Source: Gordius sp. MW1
Lineage: Eukaryota; Nematomorpha; Gordioida; Gordea; Gordiidae
DNA length: 64,000 bases
Assembly (NCBI GenBank): GCA_964036665.1
Contig: OZ038528.1
Span: forward strand, 19,083,245-19,147,244
Direction of reading: 5' to 3'
Part shown: positions 45,301 through 54,300 of the stretch, piece by piece
How the letters are laid out: the number at the start of each line of letters is the position of its first letter
Position numbering within the stretch: position 1 is the stretch's first letter
Made by a program: the position numbers and the translations under genes
Notes under the pieces: generated by a model
Database searches by the model: none
Seen by the model: the letters and a program-made list of their open reading frames with translations, nothing else
Told to the model about the DNA's origin: nothing

Positions 45301-48300
45301 ATGGCGAAAGAGTGCAAAATTTAGCCTTGAAAGTTAAGAGATTTGTTTGTGAATCGATGTTAAGTTGTCGGTTTAGACTACAGCTGAGCATAAGGTAAAG
45401 TTGTCTAAAACCTAAGATTCGATCAAATCCTTTCCCTTTCCCTATCATCGTTATACCTGAATTCCAAGTCATGTTTCAATTAGATTAATTAGATTACAAA
45501 AACTCGTCAAAAACTGCATATACCCAAACAATTTGGCAAAATCACTATTATTCAAGTTTAACAAGTGGTTTGAAAAATTTAGCCGCGAGTAACGATAGCT
45601 TTCTGGTCCAGATGGGAAATTTCTACTTAACAAGACAAAAGACCCTGGATGAACGATGAGAGCTTTTAAGTAATTCATACCCTTATGGGTGGCGAGGGTA
45701 TATCGTTCGAGGGTTTACGTTGCCCCGGTGCTGGGTTCGAATGGGAAGAGTCCGTGGTGCAACTCGATTGACTGGCCTCATCTTCACTCTCCTAAATAAA
45801 GATAAACGAGTATAGAGTCGTCGTGGTTTATAAACGGGTTTCGCTAAAATCGCAAAATGTAAATTAAGAGAGCTGGAAAGGAGCAAAAATCATTTGATTA
45901 CCTCCTTCCAAAACTGTTATCTCTTTATGATTATGATCAAAAATGCTGAAAAGATCCTGCACTGAAAGCTTGGACTTTTTATTGATTTTTAATTAAAAAA
46001 TAGACTATGATATTGAGTTGCTGATGCTAAAAATGCTAGAGAAAATTTTAAAATCTACCTGTTAATATCAAAAATACCTTACTTAAACATTTCGCTTAAC
46101 GATAAACTCAAAAACAAATCATTTATCCTCGATAATATCATTGAGGCACGAACCACACACAACCAATAATACTTTTATTTATTTCTCAATTGCTACGCAA
46201 ATTAAATTATAATGCTGGAGATATTTTACAATCTAAACATTAAACCCATTCCGTTACATTAGCTTTTTTTGTATGAAAACACGTAAAAAACACCCTGGTA
46301 AAATGGCCCCCAATCGATAATAGGGAGTTAATAAGCAAGGAAATCCATCCGCTAAATATCATTTTCATAATCTTTAAGGTGGGGGAATATGAGATGGGAA
46401 GGGGGAAATGACGAGGAAGATTATGATCACACCACCTAAGTAATAAACCGATTTGGAATATAGAACTAGGAATGGAGAAGATTCTTACACCACCAGGATT
46501 TAAAGAAGCGCCGCGGTCTTAATACCGAAGCGTGTGTGCAAATAAAATTAGCTCATCATTTAACTCGTTCGCTCTTACGTTTGCATTTATAATCCCTTAG
46601 GTGCGTATATTTTGATTTCGTAAAAAACCGCCGTATCTTATTATAAAATTTAAACTTAAAAATCTGGTCATGTTTTTGAAAGGGACATTAAAATTATTAC
46701 ATCAAAAGCTATAACACATCAATCCCCTTTTATTACACCTAAATATGAAGTTTTAGAGATGGGGTTTTAAACCCTTCCAAGGTCCGACTGAAGGATCGTT
46801 AGTTTAGAGTTGAACAAAGCTAAGGTTGAATCGCGTTATAATATTCCGATGAAATTTAAATGTAGACTATTTTTGATGAAAATTCAACAAAACCACTACT
46901 AAATTAAATAAATCATCATTTCGAATCGAGAAGTTCGGGTAGCTCTAATGTTTCGAGCATGGTCGGGCGGACAATTAAAAAGGCTCAGGGCTGGCCGGAG
47001 CAATTTAGCTGTAAAATAGTACCGGGCCGGGTTCGGGCAAAAAATCTAACAAATCTGACCTCTGCAAATCTGACCTCTAATGCATATGATGTGAGGTTAT
47101 ATTAAAGCAATGAGAACAGGCGCGTAGCCAAGGGGGAGGAAAGCGAAAGATTTCCTTCCCCTCGACCAAAATTTGAAATTTTTTTGATTAATAATTAGAT
47201 TAAATGGGTTAAAATATTATAGTTTACATGCATAAACGATTTAGATACACTGATAAAAGACTGGAAACATAATATATACATTCAGTTCTTCGAATTTAAT
47301 CCGAGTGGGGCCAGTGGGCCTGACTTTTTGGTTGTTTAATTTTTATTTTTAATCACAAATAAAATGGTAAAAAAAAAATTTTTGCCACTCCCCCCCCCCT
47401 TTGAGAAATCCTGGCTACGCGCCTGAATGAGAAAGATCTAATAAGAAAGATGGACAAAGAGAGTATTATCAATAAAAGTAATTGTACCATTTCTTCTCCT
47501 TTAGCATCTTGGCACCGGGCTTGATTTTGCCTGCTGGATTGGGTGTGGCATGAGGGAGTTGCATCCTGCTGCTCGGCCGCTTTGCTATTCACGCTATTGT
47601 GCCTCGACAATTCTTTTTGCCTCATTTCTCGCCCTTGGATTCGAGCCGCCCGTTTCGCCGCTAACCTGGCCTCTGCCTATGCGTGCATGCATGCAATAAT
47701 TAACTTAAATATCATACTTTAGGGTAAGATAAATTATATTTTAAATTCATTAACAAATTTTTTGGATAAAAAGGGTTCGAAAATGGTGTTATCTTTCATA
47801 TCGCGCATTAGGGCTAGTTTTAACGTGGGATTGTGCATCGCGGCGAAAATCATCGTACGTACGCTACGCGTTATTATAACATGTCTCAAATTATGTATGG
47901 ATGATTCACAGTATATTTACATTTTCTACGCATAACATAATGCGGCGATTTATGAGATGCAAAACTAGCTGAACTGTAGTATGATTAAAAATCCGTTTCT
48001 GATAATAGACTACCCAGTAAAAGCAATATTGAAAACAGGTGAATCACCGAAAATAAATCGGATATTCGGAAAAAACGGCTCGATTTCATTCTAAATTCTA
48101 CCGTCTATTACAAGGAGCCCAAAAATATAAATTAAGCGGCCCGTTATTCATATGGTAAGCTTATGCCTGCGTGCAATTTTTGCCAATTTATCATTTTGTA
48201 CCAATTTAAGAGATTCAATGGAGTTAAGTTAATTAAACATTTTTATAGCCCTTTGAGGGGGTCAGGGGGGGGGGGAGAGGTCGGACTATATAATGCTGAA

Positions 48301-51300
48301 AAGAGCAATGGGTAATTCAATGTAAATGTATTAAAAAAGGCAGGAACTAATCTGTTTTTAATAAATCAAAATTTTACAAGGGCCTTTATGACATAATTAA
48401 GAAATATAAAATTTAAAATATAAAAATTGGATCCGCCCATATATCACTACAAGAAATCTGATTTTGGCTTAATAAATGAGCTCGTTTCGAGCCCATATTT
48501 GAGGCCATAGTAACGCAAGATCTCATTCATTTCGCTCAACCGGGAAAGTCAAGATTATAAAAATAGTTGGTAAAATATTATTACAGGTTTAATGTTAATC
48601 GTTATATTGCTATGAACATCATTCAATATTTGAATCAAATCTTGAGAAGCAAATTGGTAATTTATGTAGAAAATTTATTAAAAAAAAATGGGCAAAAATA
48701 CCGATTGTTGTGGGGTGGTTGGTAATGGAAAATAAAGAGGGGACACTCTGTAGTGTTGTAAAAACGGCTGGATTTTGTTTGGTCCGGACATTTGGTTTAA
48801 CTCTATCACTTACCACCGTCGACTCTCGCCCGTTTTTCGTTCGAAAAAGGCTTAAGGTCAACTAAGAAAAACAGACCAAAAACCTTGGTTTGTTTATGTT
48901 TAGTCGACCAAACAAAACCCAGCCGTTTCTACACTAGTAAAGCGTGAGAATTTCGATAATATTCCAACCCTAATCAACTATAAGTCTGTAAAACTAATGC
49001 CGCCCATGAAAGCTTCAGGCATTGGAGTCCAAGATCATGACTAAAACACATTTTACAGGAGATATAAAACCTTTAAAATGCTTTGGCAGTCGATGATCGG
49101 CGCTAACAACCGCTGTGCAATGGTGAAGAGTTAGAAAAGTGTCCGTTCCAAACCATACCAAACATTAAAAAAATTATATATGATAAATATTTATATCTGC
49201 GCCCTCAAAAATATCAATTTAGCGTAATGTCCTTATCCTGGAAATTTGCCGAAATGCGACGGCTGCCGAAACAAATTTATTATTATACCTTACACAGGCA
49301 CTTAATGAGCAGTGTTGTAAAAAGGGGGCTGGGTTTTGTTTGATCGACCTTTAATTTTAGTCGAATAAACATAGATAGACCAAAAATTTTCTGGTCTGAT
49401 CTTCTTGGTCGACCTCTAGACTCGGTCGAAATTTGAAAAACAGACCAAGGCGACCGTCAATATTAGTCGAAGTCGACCAAGTAAAACCCAGCCCCGTATT
49501 TACGACACTAGCACTCAACCAAGCTATTTTGGCTAGGTCCACCACACTATTCATCTATGTAAAACAAAACAAACAAACAAAACTGAGAGACGCGAAGGAG
49601 AAATAGTGACATTTGTGACGAGCTCCAAGGTTGATAAGATGCATAGCTAGCCTAGCCTCGGCCTTACTAAGAAGAGAAGGTGAGGAAGGGAGAGAGAAGA
49701 AACCATTACAAACACCATGAGGCTCGATGAAACCGCGAAGGGAAGGGATGGAGCGGTTGGCGGAATGCCGGAAAACAGTTGTGGCAGGCAAGAGCGCGAT
49801 AATTTAATTTTGGTTTGAGACGTGGACGAGATGTTGTTATAATATGTACGCTGCTATTCTAACGCCATTCGAATAACAATCACATAAATTTATAAGTTTT
49901 ATATGATTGTGGATCGAATGGAACACACGGAGGGAGTCTCTGTTATGCTGCAAAAGCGTGGAAAAGATGATGCTCATCCAACTCATTTACTTAGCTCAAC
50001 CTTTTGAAAGGATCAGATATTTTTGGATGAGTAAGGGGGTGGGACACGGGGTAAACCCAATAATTTGTTGAAATTTGCTAATGACTATAATTTCTAAAAA
50101 TGATTATTTTGCCACTCTCTTAATCATTATTGGCCCCCCCCTCTATTCCAATGATGGTACGCCCATGAAGGGAATGGTGGGGGGGGGTTGAGGCTTGAGC
50201 TTGTTTCGCGAAAATTTTCTCCTGATGGGTCAACCCGACCCAAGGCAAAATCTAGCTATAAGATTTTAACTTTTTACTAATTCCTATATTTTTAAGTTAA
50301 ATGAAAAGTGCGGGTGGGTTTTCTGAATAATCTTGTATTAATTTAAATTTCAAAAAAGTTGGGACGGGCTCGGGAGTGACCCGAGTAAATAAAATTTCGG
50401 GCTCGGGTCGGGCAAAATAAAATGAAAAGTGTAGGGCTCGGGCCGAAGAAATTTCATTGCAGGGCCCTAATTGTATGACAGCTCGGATTTTTCTAGCATC
50501 TTATTGAAAATTATACTTAGACACTATTCTAGCTATTAATGTCAGGATTCAGTAAACCTCAAAACTGTAAGGTTTCAATGCTGTTGGCTTTCTCGCAGCT
50601 CGAAAGGGGTTACGGGGCGAGGCATTTGTGATGAGCGTGAAACGACGCGAAAATTTCGAGCATCAAATACAAATAAAGCCCGGTGTGGTACGGCCGAAGC
50701 CAGCCGTGTTTTATAAGAACTGTCAATCAATCATTTTGACTGAAATATTTTTTACAAAGGGTCCATTTTCGCTATTTTTAAGTGTTATGTTTATTGTTTT
50801 TAATAATATTAATTGCTATGCAATTTATGGGATCGTTTTTTGGTGTCCGTCCGTCGTCCGTCGTCCGTCGTCCGTCGTCCGTCGTCCGTTACCCTATCTA
50901 TTTGCATTGGGTATATTAGGTTATCGCTTTTTTAAATTAATGGATGAGAAAGAGGTGCCCCACCCCTCATCTCTATCTCCCTCGCTGTGTTATTTTTAAT
51001 TGCTATGCATAAGAGGTGCCCCACCCCTCATCTCTATCTCCCTCGGTGTGTTATATAATGGTTATATATAAGATTTGTTAAATTATCTATTATATAATAA
51101 ACATAGATAAAAGTTGTGCTATGCAATTTAACTAGTTATATAATTAACATAAATAAAAGTTGTTTACTTTTAATTGCTATGCAATTTAACTAGTTTTGGT
51201 TATATAATAAATATAAAAGTTGTTTACTTTTAATGCTATGCAATTTAACTAGTTATAAATAAACATAAATAAAAGTTGTTTACTTTTTAATTGCTATGCA

Positions 51301-54300
51301 ATTTAACTAGTTTTGGGGTTGGAATCCCGGAGTTTTTTTTGACTCTTATGATTGTTCTTGTTACTATCATTGATAATAAGAATTTTTGGCCGTCCGCTGG
51401 CTGCTGACCAATGAAAAAAATGACCATTGGCCAAAATGTGAATCGAAATTATTTTTTTCGTTTTTTTTGACTACTATAATTGTTCCTGTTTCTACCATTG
51501 CTATTATGACTTTTTGGCCGTCCGCTGGCTGCTGACCAATGTTATATAATAAACATAAATAAAAGTTGTTTACTTTTAATTGCTATGCAATTTAACTAGT
51601 TTTTGGGTTAGAATCCCGGAGTTTTTTTTGACTTTTATGATTGTTCTTGTTACTATCATTGATAATAAGACTTTTTGGCCGTCCGTTGGCTGCTGACCAA
51701 TGAAAAAAATGACCATTGGCCAAAATGTGCATCCGAGTTTATTTTTTCGTTTTTTTTGACTATTATGATTGTTCCTGTTACTACCATTGCTATTATGACT
51801 TTTTGGCCGTCCGCTGGCTCCTGACCGATGGAAAAAATGACCATTGGCCAAAATGTGAATCGAAATTATTTTTTTCGTTTTTTTTGACTATTATGATTGT
51901 TCCTGTTCCTACCATTGCTATTATGACTTTTTGGCCGTCCGCTGGCTGCTGACCAATGAAATAAAATGACCATTGGCCAAAATGTGATTCGAAAACTTTT
52001 ATTTCGTTTTTTTTGACTATTATGAATTTATATCCACTTTTATTGTGTCCTGGCTGCTGACCAATGGAAAAAAATGACCATTGGCCAAAATGTGATTCGA
52101 AAATTTTTTTTTCGTTTTTTTTACTCTTGTGAATTTATATCCACTTTTACCGTGTGCTGGCTGCTGACCAATGGAAAAAAATGACCATTGGCCAAAATGT
52201 GAATCCGAGTTTATTTTTTCGTTTTTTTTTGACTATTATGATTGTTCCTGTTACTACCATTGCTATTATGACTTTTTGGCCGTCCGCTGGCTCCTGACCG
52301 ATGGAAAAAATGACCATTGGCCAAAATGTGATTCGAAATTTTTTTTTTCTCGTTTTTTTTGACTTATGAATTTATATCCACTTTTACCGTGTCCTGGCTG
52401 CTTACCAATGAAAAAAATGACCATTGGCCAAATTTTATATATAACCTAAAAATTTATTATAGATGGTCTAACAGACAGCCAACTATGTAATATATATTTT
52501 TAACCTTATAAATGCATATATATTTTTTTATTGGGTTAATATATTTCATTTAATTAGATTGTGATTTCATAGAAAACCTAAAAAGTAATATTTAAAAAAA
52601 TAATATAGGTATTAGATTCTAATTTACGATAAAATATATCGATAGAAACTAACACAAAATTCGAAACCTCCTTCAAAGGTATAAGCATAGCCCGTTATTT
52701 CTAATTAAATTGAATCTACTATTAAACTCAGACACGAATTGTACTTTATTAGATGGCGCGCGTAAGTTTATATAATTAGTAAAATTTTTCTACGTGTCAT
52801 AGATATTACACCGCACGTGTGGCAGGGAAATGTCCGATATTTTTAAAATGAAAAGGTATTTTAGGAATCTGAAAAGGTTATTTTACCCCCGGCCGCCCTG
52901 GGCACCTACGGGTAAAGTTTCGAGCGAATCGGGCTGGTAGTTTAAGAATTTAGCCCTTTTTTAAAACTAAAAAAAAACTTTTTTTTAATTTTTTTTTTAC
53001 ATTAAATTAATTTTTTGTTTTTGTTAATACCATTGATAATATGACTTTTTGACCGTCCGCTGGCTACTGACCGACGATATATATTGATTTTCTAAACATA
53101 AAACACAACTTTATTATTTCATCATCTATATAAATAACATAATAACTTCTACTATTTTAAAGCCAGCATGGTATAGTGGTTATAGCGCCGGCTTGTGAAC
53201 TGGAGGTGTGGGGTTCAAGTCAGTGAGGGGACAAATTTTTTTTTTAATTTTTTTAAATTAAATTAATATTTGTTCATGTTAATACCAATGATAATATGAA
53301 TTTTTGACCGCCCGCTGGCTACTGACCAATAAAAAAATGACCATTGGCCAAATAAATCGAAATTTTTTTTCGTTTTTGAATTGGTTAACATTGATAATTA
53401 CCCTATGTCCTCCCCTACAAGGGCCTATAACTAATTAACTAATTATTTTGCATCTAATACCCCCTATAGGCATTCTCGCCCCTTCCCACCTTTCTCGCCC
53501 ATAAATTGCATAGCAAATATGCTACGTTTATACGGAGTATAGAAGAGTTCCCCCTTCCCCTCTTCCCTTCCCCTACTCCCCTTCCCTTCTCCCCCTTCCC
53601 ACGAGGGCCGAAGGCCCGAGTTTTATATATATTTTTGTAAATTTTGATAAAGCTGGAACTAATTTAGGTTGGTTTCTCCAATAAAATATTATATATAATT
53701 ATAAATTTTGATAAAACTGGAATCTAATTTAGGTTGGTTTATCCCCCCTTCCCCATAAAAATAAATTTGTAAAAACAGACTAATCATTATAAGTTTTATT
53801 CAAAATTATGCTAATAGACAATCATTAATGTAATCAAAATGGTTGGCTTAATGCGTAATGTAAATACCAAATTTTGAAGTATTATTTAAACGTGGGGTAT
53901 ATAAGGCCCAACATTTTAGTACAACTACAACATTAATCCGCTTTTCAAATATTCAATTATAGTTTGGAATACAAATTTTAGTATGCACAAAACTAATAAT
54001 GTGCTTTTTGGGTAGTTAAAGTTTAGTATAAGGGAGGAATGATTTATTGCTTACTTAAGAACAATGTCTCAGTAGTTACACGATAAACGCTGGGTGTCAC
54101 GAGATAAAATTCTCTCAAAAAATCTCATTAATCACGCCTCAAACCAATCCCATTGGAGGGAGAGAGTGTGAAAAAACCATTAATCATCCCTTTACCCAAT
54201 CAAAAGGGGTGTTTGGAAAAAACACGTTGGCTGCTAACACCCTACACCCAGGCCGGTATCATAACAAGATTCGGGCAATTCGGGCTCAATGATATTTAAT

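Noticed and set aside
49555-49791. Minus-strand frame containing SKAEARLAMHL as a possible LRRFIP exon
   Set aside because: The real exon with AEARLAAKRAAR is at 47488-47676 with proper splice sites and continuation; the resemblance is limited to six residues.
51337-52432. CRISPR-like repeat array
   Set aside because: Units are over 100 bp, contiguous and diverged, with no unique spacers or cas genes, in a eukaryotic intron.
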